The translations under genes and the position numbers were made by a program. 64,000 bases of DNA, from assembly GCA_021432635.1 (NCBI GenBank), contig MU270027.1, forward strand, positions 558,001 to 622,000, in the 5' to 3' direction. Below the pieces are notes generated by a model that ran no database searches, had not been told where the DNA came from, and was given only the letters and a program-made list of their open reading frames with translations. Position 1 is the first letter of the stretch. Each line of letters begins with the position of its first letter. This document shows, piece after piece, positions 12,052 through 22,516 of this stretch. Source of the DNA: Thozetella sp. PMI_491. Its lineage: Eukaryota; Ascomycota; Sordariomycetes; Chaetosphaeriales; Chaetosphaeriaceae.

Positions 12052-13006
12052 GTCTGCAGAGAAAGAGCGGCAAAATCACGAGAGAGCATGCGATGCACCA
12101 ATTATCCAGGAAGGAGGGCCGGAATGGACTGGATTGGTTTACAATCGCATTGGTATGCTTTGTCTGTGTTCGAGGTTTTGGGGGGAAGGAGCTCTCCCCC
12201 ACTAGAGGTTTAAGCTCTAGGTGGAGGAGCTTAAAGCCGAGGTGAAGGAGGCCACGGGTCTGGGGCAGCGACGTCACAGCCTCGAGCCGGCGGAAGCCGA
12301 TACAGAAATACCCGACCAGAATCCTACCACGCTAATTACTGCATGCTACTACTCCCTACTGCCAGTGTAGGAGTGGGCTTGAGCTATTAAACTGAAGCGG
12401 CCAAGGCGGATTTGGGGTTCATGGTCGGCTTAGACATGCAAGTATCATTGCTCCCCTAGGATGCCATCGCGGCTGCAGGACGGTAGTCACTGCGCAGCCA
12501 ATTCTCTCAGCAACTCCACGAAGTCAGATCTTGGACGGAGCCTTAGCAGCAGGTTTGGTAATCCCCCTTTACTCTTTTGACCAAGTTAAAAGTTAAGGGG
12601 GGTGCATATTCTGTACCCTGTCGTTAAGATGACCACCAGTGGAATCGAGCCGGAAGGTGGGGCCAGTCGCACCAATCCGGCCCTTGGCGCGGGTGGCTCC
12701 CCTACGAAAGAAGTGCAACGCGGCCAGACCTGGACAGCACATCAAAAAAAAGACCTCCCAGTCTGTAGGCTTGCTGCACCCATCTCCATCTTCCCTTGCG
12801 ACAACGCCAGCGCATCCGCGAATCCAGCCAGCGCCCCCGCGACGCCGCCTCTTCCCCCCCACTTCGACCCGCAACTGCTCACGTCCACCGCGCGCGAGCA
12901 TATTTGACGCTCCTCTCGCACGGCCACCTCGCCTGAAAAGCCAGAAACCTAGGCCGCACAGCCTCAGCCTCCAACCCGAGAGGTGACCGGATTTCGAACC
13001 ATCACC
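12052..13006. promoter_or_regulatory. divergent intergenic region, enoyl-CoA hydratase / RER1
   Basis: About 0.95 kb between divergent starts. No gene, RNA or notable repeat was seen. The part nearest RER1 is pyrimidine- and CA-rich, as expected for a fungal 5' leader. Confidence 0.5.
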
Positions 13007-13708
13007 ATGGACGCCGCCGAGCCTGAGCAGACCCCCTTCGCGGCGGTCACCGCGCACACATCCAAGCTGCAGAGAGTAAGTTGCAGGCCGCCCTGCGACG
13101 CCGTGCCCGGAGCCTCCCGCTGACATTTTGCTGCTAGCATTACCAAGCGCTGCTGGACCAGTCTACCCCCTTCGTCACGTACCGATGGGTCGGCACCAGC
13201 GTCGGCCTCCTCGTTTTCTTCGCCCGTGTCTTTCTCGCGCAGGGCTGGTACATCGTCGCCTATGCCCTCGGCATCTATCTGCTCAACCTGTTCCTCGCGT
13301 TCCTAACGCCCAAGTTCGACCCCTCCAACGAGGCCATTGACAACGAGATGGAGGACGGCGCGGTCGGCACCCTCCCCACCAAGCGGGATGAGGAGTTCCG
13401 GCCTTTCATCCGCCGCCTGCCCGAGTTCAAGTTCTGGCACTCGGCTACCCGCGCTATCGGCATCGCCTTCCTGTGCAGTTGGTTCGAGATCTTCAACGTG
13501 CCCGTCTTCTGGCCCGTCCTTGTCATGTACTGGTTCATGCTATTCGTCCTGACGAGTACGTTGTCCCGGGCACCCCAAACGCCCCTGGACTAGTGGGTGT
13601 GACGCTAACATCTCTATAGTGAGGAGGCAAATCCAGCACATGATCAAGTACCGCTACGTTCCCTTCTCCTTCGGCAAGACGCGATACTCCCGGGGCTCCA
13701 CCGAGTAG
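13007..13708 (+). CDS. RER1: RER1, Golgi-to-ER retrieval receptor
   Basis: Four-pass membrane protein of the early Golgi that returns ER membrane proteins through COPI vesicles. Exons 13007-13075, 13138-13555 and 13620-13708; 191 residues, the usual size. Introns are 62 nt (phase 0) and 64 nt (phase 1) with canonical ends. The exon-2 product has QALLDQSTPFVTYRWVGT, hydrophobic segments such as GWYIVAYALGIYLLNLFLAF, and the conserved DEFRPFIRRLPEFKFWHS-like stretch (here with EEF). Exon 3 supplies the cytosolic tail MIKYRYVPFSFGK. Confidence 0.95.
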
Positions 13709-14567
13709 ATGGCGGGTCCGCTATGCGTGACGAAGCAGAAGAAAAGGGCAGGCTTTCCATGAAGGCCCCTTGTATCATGAATCGCACTCGGCTCCTGCGG
13801 ACATTTCTGATCCTGCATTGTATAAAGACTATAGGCCTTTCTAATTCCCTTTGGCAAACCACGGGCGTAGGTGATATAAGGAAGAGAGCCGGATGGGCCC
13901 CACTGGGGCAAAACGGTTGCGGCACGACAAGTGGTTCGGTACCACATTCTGGGCGGGCGGTGGTGTAGAGATAGGAACGGCCTGGTGTTTCCTAGAATGA
14001 ACGTCTCAGTTTCGATCTCACGCATGCCTTCACTGGCTGAGCCTGTACAGCTCTTGCGTCTAAGTTACCTGGCTCGATGCAAGGTTACCCATGTCCCTGG
14101 GCGAAATTTGGCCTCGCAAAGCCGCCCAAGGAAGCAACCACATCTAAGCCATGCCCAGCGTCCGGATGCGACTACATACTTCATACTGCCGGGGTAGAGC
14201 CACCCAACAATATCGGTGGGAGGATCCCGGCCCTTGATAGCCATGCCAGAGTGAGTCTAGACTGAAGCGGCGGCCTTAGTCCCTCCAAGCAAAGCCTTGC
14301 GAGAATACTAGGTATATTGCACGGGTCTTTGGGCGCGGTACAGCGACCAGTACCTTACTGGCTGCGCGGCTTCTTGGCCAATCAGAACGCGGCATCCTCC
14401 ACCCCCCCTGCACGACCTTCAGCCTCGACACTTTTTCACGGATACCTCCCTCATCTTTGAGCTCTTCTAGCCACGACGAGATCTCCATTGCTCATCCGCG
14501 TCTTCACGCTCCGCGACGCAGGACACAGAAAGCAGCGAGATCTGGACTGCAATCGCCATCATTCAAA
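13709..14567. other. intergenic, RER1 3' region and PAF1 promoter
   Basis: About 0.86 kb between two plus-strand genes. No supported gene; only short overlapping open frames on both strands. Confidence 0.5.
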
Positions 14568-16108
14568 ATGTCATCATCACAATCTCGAGGCAGCGGCGAG
14601 CGCACAATCCATCAGGATTACATTGCGAGAATCCGATATTCCAACGCGCTGCCTCCCCCTCCGCATCCCCCTAAGCTCCTCGACATTCCCAACACCGGCC
14701 TCGCCAGCGGCCAGTACACTGCACCTGGCTTCGCGTCCCGTTTGGCGCGCGAGCAGCCGCTCAACATCGAGGCCGATGGCGAGCTGGGTATGCCATTGGA
14801 TCTGGTCGGCATGCCTGGAGTGTTTGACGGCGACGAGAGTTGTGAGTCCCCCTTCTCCTTCATGCCTGTCTCGCGGCCAAGTAAAGTGAACGGCAAGCTG
14901 ACAGCCATGCGATAGCCATCCAAGCCCCTGCGCAACCCCCTCCAGTCGACCCTCGCGACAGGGCGCTTCTCAAACCTCTCTCGACCCTCGGCAAGAAGGG
15001 GGGCGATGCCGCCGTGTCCTTCTTGCGCCGTACCGAATACATCTCGTCCACACAGGTCAAGCGCTCGGGCGGCGACAATGTTTTCTTGAAAAAGACACCC
15101 GCCTCAGGTGGCGTCGCCCTCAAGCGGCCCGAGAAGCGCAAGGTGTCTCCCGGGCCCGACAAGGGCACGCCGGCGTGGATCAAACGGCGGATCGAGAAGG
15201 GCTTCGAGGTGGCCGAGCGGAATCTCACCAACCGCTTCATGGCTAAGCACCCGTCCAAGCGGAATTTGAGGATTGTCGATGCTCACCCTTTGCTCCCCGA
15301 CCTCGATGCCTTTCCCGACTCTGGTGCATATGTCACGGTCAAATTCAGTACAAACCCCGTCAACAGCACGTCGACATACGACACTCGGCTGCTCTCGGGC
15401 ATCTTCAAGCCGATCGAGCGGTCGGCCGCCGAGGAGGCCGCGTATGATGCTGCCGTGGCGGCATATGAGCGTGATCCGTCTCACAATCCTAAACCAACCA
15501 ACATGATGAACTACGACCTCTTCCTGGCCCGCGATGTCGAGAGTGCAGTCAACTTCCGGGTCAAGTTCGATATCGACGACCCGCGCCGGGACGAAGAATC
15601 ACTGTACACGGCGTCGGAGGCGAACGGATGCTTCCCCTTCCCTCGTGTGCGTGCCTACGAGACTTCGCAAGAGACCGAGATGGACCACGACAACAAGTAT
15701 GACCACGAGGTGATCCTAGCGTTTCGGGATGAGGCCAAAGGCCGCTCCGATGATGCGGCGCAGAAGGCTGTCTATTACTACCCTGTCATGCAGCGCAGCA
15801 CGATCCGCAACCAACGGACGAAGAACATTGCGCGGAAGACGGGAGTCATGGACGAGGAGGAACTGCATTACGACGAGCTGCATGTGCGGGTTGACGAGCC
15901 GAGCGATGCGCTCAAAGCCGAACTGCTACGGTACAAGGAGCAGCCGGTCGGCTGGGTGGAAGATGACGAACCAGAACAAGATGCGGATGAGATTCAGGAG
16001 AGCAGAGGCCGGGACCGGGAACCCGATAGCCCCGCTGAAATCGGGCGACATGAGCAGAGGGCGGCTTCGGATGACGATCAAGATGCCGAAGGGGATGAGT
16101 ACGAGTGA
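14568..16108 (+). CDS. PAF1: PAF1, RNA polymerase II elongation complex subunit
   Basis: Scaffold subunit of the Paf1 complex, which travels with RNA polymerase II and promotes H2B ubiquitination and H3 methylation. Exons 14568-14841 and 14916-16108 with a 74-nt phase-1 intron (GTGAGT to ATAG); 488 residues. The conserved core is visible: the start QDYIARIRYSNALPPPPHPP, then SFLRRTEYISS, then NYDLFLARDV. The C-terminus is rich in Asp, Glu and Arg, as in other Paf1 proteins. The start has an A at -3 (AAAATG) and immediately precedes conserved sequence. Confidence 0.94.
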
Positions 16109-16797
16109 GCAAGAAAATAATAATGGGGCAATTCAAGCAAAGGCACAGCTTGCTGGCCTGCAGGAGAACAGCGTCGGTATCTGGCACCATTCCATAACTC
16201 AGACTCCCGCCGTCCGGGTTTGGGGGGAGGGACCTTTTGAAGAAGAACCGTGTATCCTAAATTGGCTGGCGTTTGGGTCATCTAGCGATGCTTTCCGGAT
16301 AGGTAGACAAAAACCATCAGCATGGCACCCCCGCCGCAGAGAGCGCCCTTGAAATCATACAAGGCAACCAGCTCCACCGTTTAGCTACCGAATATTTCTA
16401 GCATGCAACAAGAAGCCGGCTGGAACCTCGATGGAGTATATGAGACCCATCGTTGGCCAAATTGGATGTGCTATCATCACATCGATCCAACTGAACTGAG
16501 TGTACAAGAAAAACCCCAAGTATACAAAAAACAGTAGAAGCCGTCTCCAAATCGAAAAACGCCGGCCCGAATGCTCGTCGTACGCAGGCTAATACATGTG
16601 CGTGGCAGGTATCTTGAGTACGTGCCGCCATTTCCTCCCGGCTCTATCCAGGTCCAAGGCCGTTGAAACTCCTGTCATCAGTTGCGGTCCCATATTATTA
16701 TGCATTAAATACAGCTCGGCTCGACCGCGAATGTCCTATGCATCGATGGCGTGGGACAGCATGCGCGAGCTCGGCGGCGCTAGAGGTCAGCTTCGCC
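16109..16797. other. intergenic between convergent genes
   Basis: About 0.7 kb between the 3' ends of PAF1 and the GT90 gene. Somewhat AT-richer than the coding sequence; no gene or repeat recognised. Confidence 0.5.
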
Positions 16798-18698
16798 TTA
16801 GAGGGTGAAGCCAATGTTCTCCCGGTTGTCGTCGATAACTCTTCCGTACCTGCACGTTGGTCAGCAGCCCGCTCGGGGACAGGAATTAAGTGGTCAAAGG
16901 GACAAAATAAGAACGAGGAAACGGGCCAAACATACTCCAGGAGCAGCCGGAAGAACCACGCCTCCATATCCACCTTGCGAAGGACCCTGTTCGCCCACTC
17001 ACGGCCCTCCATGGCGAGGCGCTCCGCCTCCTTCTTGCCATCCTCGGAGTCGGCAAAAAAGCGCACTGCCTCGAGCCACTCCTCGCCCTGAAGGCTCAGG
17101 GGGATGTAGTGTACCCACGACTTGAGCCACTCGAAATGCCATTCGCGGAACACGGCGAGCTTGTACACCAAGCTCCTACTTTGGAGGAAGGCGTAGAAGC
17201 GCCCGGAGAATGCGTTGCCGTCGATGTCGAGCAGATACTTGTATTTCCAGGCGTCTTGCTGCTCGGCGTGGCCCTTGACGTCGAAGAATTGCCTCTGCGC
17301 GTTGCAGTCGCCATCGTCGCACTGGCCCACGTGCGAAAAGTAGACATCCATAATGCTTTTGTATTCGCCGCGCGACACCTCCTCCACCTGCCAGTTCTGT
17401 GTATCTTCGTCGCCCTGGTTGACTAGGATCTTCGCGGTGCCGAGCTCGTTGACCTTCGAGACGAACCGCTGGCGGTGCTGGCGGCGCCAGCCCCCGTTGC
17501 GGCTGAAGCCGCCCGTAGTCGACCCGCGCCAGTAGAGCCGGTCCTTCTTGCGGTTCCACGACATATCCTTCTTCTCGTTGTACGCCACCTTTTCGTACCA
17601 GTACCACGGGGAAGGGTAGATCATGTCCGAGTAGGACGAGATCTTGGATTGCGAGAAGATGGGAAACAAGTCGTGCACGATGTTGAAGGCATTGGGGCGG
17701 TCGAAGAAGCCGAACGACTCGCTCAGCGACGGTGTGAGGCATATGTCAGACATGGCCGTCTCATTGTAGATGAAGCCGAGCTCGCCGAGCCCGTACTTGC
17801 TGACGTCGTCGACACGCTCGTCGTCCTCCAAGGCGCGGGACGGGCTGTCAGGCGGGCACGACATGCGCGAGTGCGTCCATGTGGGCTGGTGGGCGAACAC
17901 GTTGAACCGGGTCAGCTTGGTCTGCGTCCAGCCGTCGACGAGGTCGTCGGGCCGCGTAAAGGCGTTGCTCAGGGTCGTCGCCTCGTTCGCGGCGGGCATG
18001 GTGACCTCCTTCGCCTTCTGTACCAGCCGTGCCATGTCCTCGTGCGGGACCATAACCCTGGGCTCATCGTGGATGTTGAAGGCGAGGTCCATGTCGGGCA
18101 GCCACTGGACGAACTTTTTCATCATGCCGTGCGTGGCCTCCTGCTGCCACTCGTTCGCCCCCGAGATGTTGGTGGCGTTGCCATCTCGGATCTGAACTCC
18201 CATGCACTGGTTCTGCCAATCGAAGAAGCCAATGACTTCGGCGGCCCGACTGCGGATCGTGCTGGGCTTCAGACCCCAGAAGGGCGTGATCAGCTCGAAG
18301 ATGGTGTCAAACTCGTCAATGAGTACCACATCGTTGCTCTTGGCGAATGCGAACCACTTGTCGAAATGCGGCGGCGGCGGCATCTTGTAGCGGCGGCGGT
18401 ACTCGGCTACCGCATCCTCGAGTGTTCGCGACTGCCGGGCCTGGAGACGCTGGAGGTTGCGTTCGGAGTTGGTCATGAGGTACCGTATCGGATGGGTATC
18501 GTCGGGCGCAGGTTTCGGCTTCCCGGCCGGTATCGTACGCGTGATCCCCGGCTCGGGGACTGGAGGCCGCTCGCTCGGCGGATTGGGGTCGCTCGGGCCT
18601 CCATACGACAGCGATGCAGAAGAGGATTGGAACAGATAGATGGTGCAGCACACCAGGAACACGGCGGCTCCTATGAGCACCCTCTGTCGAGGCCGCAT
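16798..18698 (-). CDS. GT90 (CAP10-like) glycosyltransferase, type II membrane protein
   Basis: Probable Golgi glycosyltransferase of the CAP10/GT90 family, whose fungal members add xylose or related sugars to polysaccharide or glycan. Exons 16936-18698 and 16798-16849 with an 86-nt phase-2 intron (GTATGT to GCAG); 604 residues. One transmembrane segment follows a basic start (VLIGAAVFLVCCTIYLF, about residues 7-24), then a Pro-rich stem. The catalytic region contains LTPSLSESFGFF, the family signature RLYWRGSTTGG and FDVKGHAEQQDAWKYKYLLD. The last exon restores the end LEYGRVIDDNRENIGFTL. The start at 18698 is the ATG just before the membrane anchor; the frame stays open upstream but reads as Arg-rich non-membrane sequence. 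Confidence 0.9.
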
Positions 18699-19577
18699 CC
18701 TGCGTCGGGCGGCGCACACAACGCGCAGCGCGACCTTCTCCGAACGGGGCGCCAGCGGGGTACGACGGGCGCGGGGACAGCGGTAGGGTCGGGCAAGCAA
18801 AAGGACGCGATCGAGCTGGGGTGAAGGTGTCTCCGCGGCATCTGGCGTCCGCCTTGTAATACGCAGTATAGACGAATGGGGAAACAAAGGGGAGCAGGCA
18901 GAGGAGATGAGGTAATATTTCGGCGCTGTCGGGGCCTGTTCTCGACGAGTCGGCAAGAAAAAAGTTGGACAGGGGGCTGCAGAAGGTTTTTAGATAGCAG
19001 GTACGGGGATGGGCATTTGTGAAACGCGCGTCACTGAGGTACCACCGTATCTCTGCCAGCCAGAGAAGACACGAACCGGAAGAACCAGCACTAACTACGC
19101 CGTACTCACACATTACGACGTCGTTCCAACCCACACAGTCTAGCCGCCCGAACTGCATTAACTGCATTGGGACTCCGGCGTCTTGGCTAAAGGCATTTCA
19201 TGCCGCACAACTACTCAAACCAACAACTCAAAGCGGCTCTGAGGGACAACGCGGTTTCTTTTTTACAGCCCGATCCGGTCGAGGACATAGCACTGCATCC
19301 ACAGGCAACAATCACATGCAACATTCACATGCGAGACCGTCTAGTAGGTATCGCCCCATGTCTTGGATGCATCAATCAAGCAGTCGTCTTTCCTTTCTTT
19401 TTCCTTTCTCTTTTCCTCGATTTTGGGGAGGTCTGGGCTTGAATGCAGAATTTTGTGGCAGTTGGTTCAAGAATTTGTTGTCATGGCTTCTCAAATGGTA
19501 TCAGCTCCTTTTTGATAATGCCCCCAACGCCGGTCATGCCCTGCCAAAGATGTCCAATTCCTTAAAAGCCCTTCCGT
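18699..19577. other. intergenic, GT90 promoter and uS8 3' region
   Basis: About 0.88 kb between two minus-strand genes. No supported gene. A pyrimidine tract lies around 19385-19420. Confidence 0.5.
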
Positions 19578-20280
19578 CTAGTAGAAGAATCCGATGACCT
19601 TGCCAGCAACGTGCTTCCTACGAGCCTCCTCGTGGTCCATGATGCCAGCCGAGGTGGTAAGGATGACGTAGCCGAACTGACGGGCGGGAAGTAGCTTGAC
19701 AACCCACTTCTCGAGGTCGGCGAGGCGGACGTTGTATCGGGGGCTGATGACACCGATCTTGTTGATACTGCAAGCATTGTCAGCCTCCACCTCGGCATCC
19801 ATAGGCGAGTTCGACTGTAGAACTTACCGGCCGTTGAGCTGCACAACGATCTTGCCGGAGCGGTGATCATCGACCTCCTCGAACTCGCCAATGTAACCTA
19901 GGGTATGGGTCAGCAGATGTCGCGAAATTATAAACATGGAACGTCATAGGGTATTCCGAGCACGTGTAAGATTCCGCGTTGGATCTTTCGGCAACTTAAA
20001 GGGCTGTGGGCGTAGAAGCAGACAGAGACCAGAGCCTAGTTATCATGCCGATGTGTGGGTTCGTGTGAAATAGCGGCAGGCAGCGCCGGCGCCGCCAGGG
20101 GGGGGGGGGGGGGGAGGGGAAAGAAAGAGAGCCCAAAGGTAGCATACCGTGGCGCTGAGCGACCTGGAGGAACTTGACGATGACCTTGGAGCTAGGTCGG
20201 ATCAGGACCTGGCGCTTGCCGGCCTTCTCGGCGTTGTTGATGCTGTTAAGGGCATCGTGGAGGACTGAAGTGCGGACCAT
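19578..20280 (-). CDS. RPS22: 40S ribosomal protein uS8 (S22/S15a)
   Basis: Small-subunit ribosomal protein that binds the central domain of 18S rRNA. Exons 20148-20280, 19828-19897 and 19578-19767; 130 residues, exactly the eukaryotic length. Intron 1 (250 nt) carries a 17-base G run on the plus strand (20098-20114); intron 2 is 60 nt. The product begins [20 protein letters not shown] and includes [37 protein letters not shown] and the end GKVIGFFY. It is divergent from eS12 across a shared promoter region. Confidence 0.97.
20098..20114. repeat. G17 homopolymer
   Basis: Seventeen consecutive G (C17 in the transcript) inside the first intron of the uS8 gene, followed after an A by four more G. 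Such runs are prone to length errors. Confidence 0.8.
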
Positions 20281-20895
20281 CTTGACGGCTGCTGGGGTTG
20301 GAGATTCTCAATTCGTGGAGGGAAATGAGGTATCTGCCAGAAAATTTTCGTTAGCCTTCCGAGGCTCGTGAGCGCGGAGAGTGCCCGTCTCGACCTGTGG
20401 CTCAAGAGGGTTCTGCCTGCTCAGTTGCTGAAGGGGAGAAGCGTATCAAGTCGAGCCAACGCCCTCATCCCTGATTGCTCTCCCCAGGCCTTCGCGAAAG
20501 GCATCTCCTGCTGGTATCAGGTCATTGGAGCTCGAGAAATCACATACCTCGTGTCGGAGTTGCTGTCGTCGGGCGATGCCTGCGTGCGGAATTGACGAGG
20601 TTGAGAGAGGAGTGGGAGGAGGGAAAAAAGTCGGAGCAATCCAAGGTATCGAAATTGGTTGGTGGGTGCCATTCACCCCACGAGCTTAGGGCAAATTTAC
20701 GACCCCATCAGACCAATCAGATGGGCCCGTTCGTCTCACGCACACTCGAGCCAGCCAATTTCTACTGCGTCCCGCTCCGACTTGTCCATCTCCAAAAGCC
20801 CATCTACGAAACCTTTCACGACAAAAAAAAAAAGAGACGACTACCAAACTCTTCGAGGATCGCACCGACAGCAACTTGAAACCTCAATCATCAAG
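20281..20895. promoter_or_regulatory. shared promoter region of the divergent ribosomal protein pair
   Basis: 615 bp separate the start codons of uS8 (-) and eS12 (+). CCAAT motifs occur on the plus strand at 20713-20717 and as ATTGG at 20654-20658. A telomere-like TTAGGG word lies at 20686-20691. An A-rich stretch of 11 bases just upstream of eS12 fits a leader. These words are seen directly; their use in co-regulating the two genes is inference. Confidence 0.5.
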
Positions 20896-21562
20896 ATGGT
20901 GAGTTTCCCCATTCTGGCCGTCCGCCGAACTGGTCAATTCCTCCCCTCTCCCCACCTCTACGCGGCCTGCGATCTCGGGATGTAGTCAAGATGGGAACGG
21001 GCGCGCACGAGACAGGCCTGCGAGCTTCTGCTAACCACGGTTCCCCCGCTCAGTCGGACGTAGAAGAGAACAATGCTGCCGGCGAGGAGGTCGAGGTCTC
21101 TGCCGAGGCTTCCAAGGGCCAGATGTCGGTTCTGGATGCGCTCAAGGGCGTTCTGAAGCTCGCTCTCATGCACGACGGTCTCGCACGCGGTCTCCGCGAG
21201 GCTTCCAAGGCCCTCGATCGACGACAGGCGCACATGTGCGTCCTCAACGAGTCCTGCGAAGAGGAGGCGTACAAGAAGCTCGTCATCGCTCTCTGCTCGG
21301 AGCACAAGATCCCCCTGATCAAGGTCCCCGATGGAAAGCAGCTTGGCGAGTGGGCCGGTCTCTGTGAGTGCCCCCGCCCGGGCCGCAGTCGCACTCGCTG
21401 CGAGTCGGATGGTAGTTTAACTAACAGGTTCTTGCAGGCGTTCTCGACCGTGAGGGCAACGCGCGGAAGGTTGTCAACTGCTCGTGCGTCGTGGTGAAGG
21501 ACTGGGGTGAGGAGTCGCAGGAGCGTTCGATCCTGCTCGACTACTTCCAGACCGAGCAATAA
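20896..21562 (+). CDS. RPS12: 40S ribosomal protein eS12
   Basis: Small-subunit ribosomal protein of the head/beak. Exons 20896-20898 (the ATG alone), 21054-21363 and 21438-21562; 145 residues. Intron 1 (155 nt) starts directly after the start codon (GTGAGT, branch GCTAAC, CTCAG). Intron 2 (74 nt) is phase 1. The product has [38 protein letters not shown] and [12 protein letters not shown], and ends [13 protein letters not shown]. The isolated start codon is preceded by a good context (TCAAGATG) and no other in-frame ATG fits the family N-terminus. Confidence 0.96.
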
Positions 21563-21833
21563 AAGTTCAATGGCGGGACGGCGTTCTTGAAGCGGGGGGA
21601 AATTCATAGAGGTCGAGGCTATTTCCAGTCGCATCTACGACTCTTCGGATGTACTCTAGCTTCACCGACTGGCATCGAGGCATGGGACGGGACCTCCAAA
21701 GGGGACGGTCAGCTTTGCATTACGGCATGAGAAAAGCCTTCCTAAAGGAACACGGTTCTGGACATCCCAAAATGTGGCCCCATCTGTGTCGTGATGATAC
21801 CCGTACACTCCGCTGCTGCTTGGTACCCTATCT

Positions 21834-22372
21834 TCATTTCCGCCCTTCCACCATAATGATATGGTAGCCAAACTCGGTCTTTGCCTCCCCGATCGTAGGG
21901 TTTCCCGTGGTGCTAGTCTCGAGAGCAAAGGCTACGGCCTCGAACTGGGGCGCCAGGCTTCCCTTCGACTTCCAGCCCAATGAACCCCCTAGGCATGCGG
22001 TTAGTGGTGGCAGGCAAGGCAGGCACACTGAAGATGAGAAAGGCGGGGAGAGGGACGTCACACCCTGTCGCGCCTTGTCTTCAGAATACTCTCGTGCTAT
22101 CTCGTCGAACTTGGCGCCATCCCTAATCTTTGCGAGCGCCTCTTCCTTCTTCGCGTGCTTCTCGCACTATGCATGGCCAGGGTCAGATACCAGATCGTGA
22201 AGCCCGCGGGATGCAGAGTTGAGGTGCTTACAAGGATGTGGCGCACGTTGATGGACTGGGCTCCCTTACTACTGCCCTTAGAGTCTTTCGAATCCTTGTC
22301 GTCGCCCTTGCTCTTCCCGCCCGATTTCCCTCCTGAGTTTTTATCCGCTGATTTATTGTCCTTCTTGCCCAT
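21834..22372 (-). CDS. PIN4: PIN4-type parvulin peptidyl-prolyl isomerase
   Basis: Small parvulin (Par14-like) cis-trans prolyl isomerase; family members act in the nucleus and in pre-rRNA processing. Exons 22232-22372, 22064-22166 and 21834-21988 (introns 65 and 75 nt); 132 residues. The first 40 residues are Lys/Gly/Ser/Asp-rich, as in human PIN4. The isomerase domain follows: VRHIL joined to CEKHAKKEEALAKI, then FDEIAREYSEDKARQGGSLG, and the end EFGYHIIMVEGRK. It lacks a WW domain, separating it from Pin1/Ess1. The gene is convergent with eS12, 271 bp apart. Confidence 0.93.
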
Positions 22373-22516
22373 GTTCTGTCGTTGCACTCAGAATTTGTGT
22401 TCTGCGGTGAGTGGGGGAAGTGGTAAGGGCTGCCCAGTAGTGAGTGGTAAGAAAGCAGGTGGGGTACGCCTGATCAAGCATAACCGGGAGTGTGTGCTGC
22501 AAAAACAGCCTTCTTC

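Noticed and set aside
17475-18824. 449-codon plus-strand open frame opposite the GT90 gene
   Set aside because: It lies antisense to a well-supported glycosyltransferase exon and has no recognisable domain; GC-rich codons open the opposite strand by chance.
19898-20147. Possible intron-encoded snoRNA in ribosomal protein introns
   Set aside because: I looked for C (TGATGA) and D (CTGA) boxes in the first introns of uS8 and eS12 and found no convincing pair.
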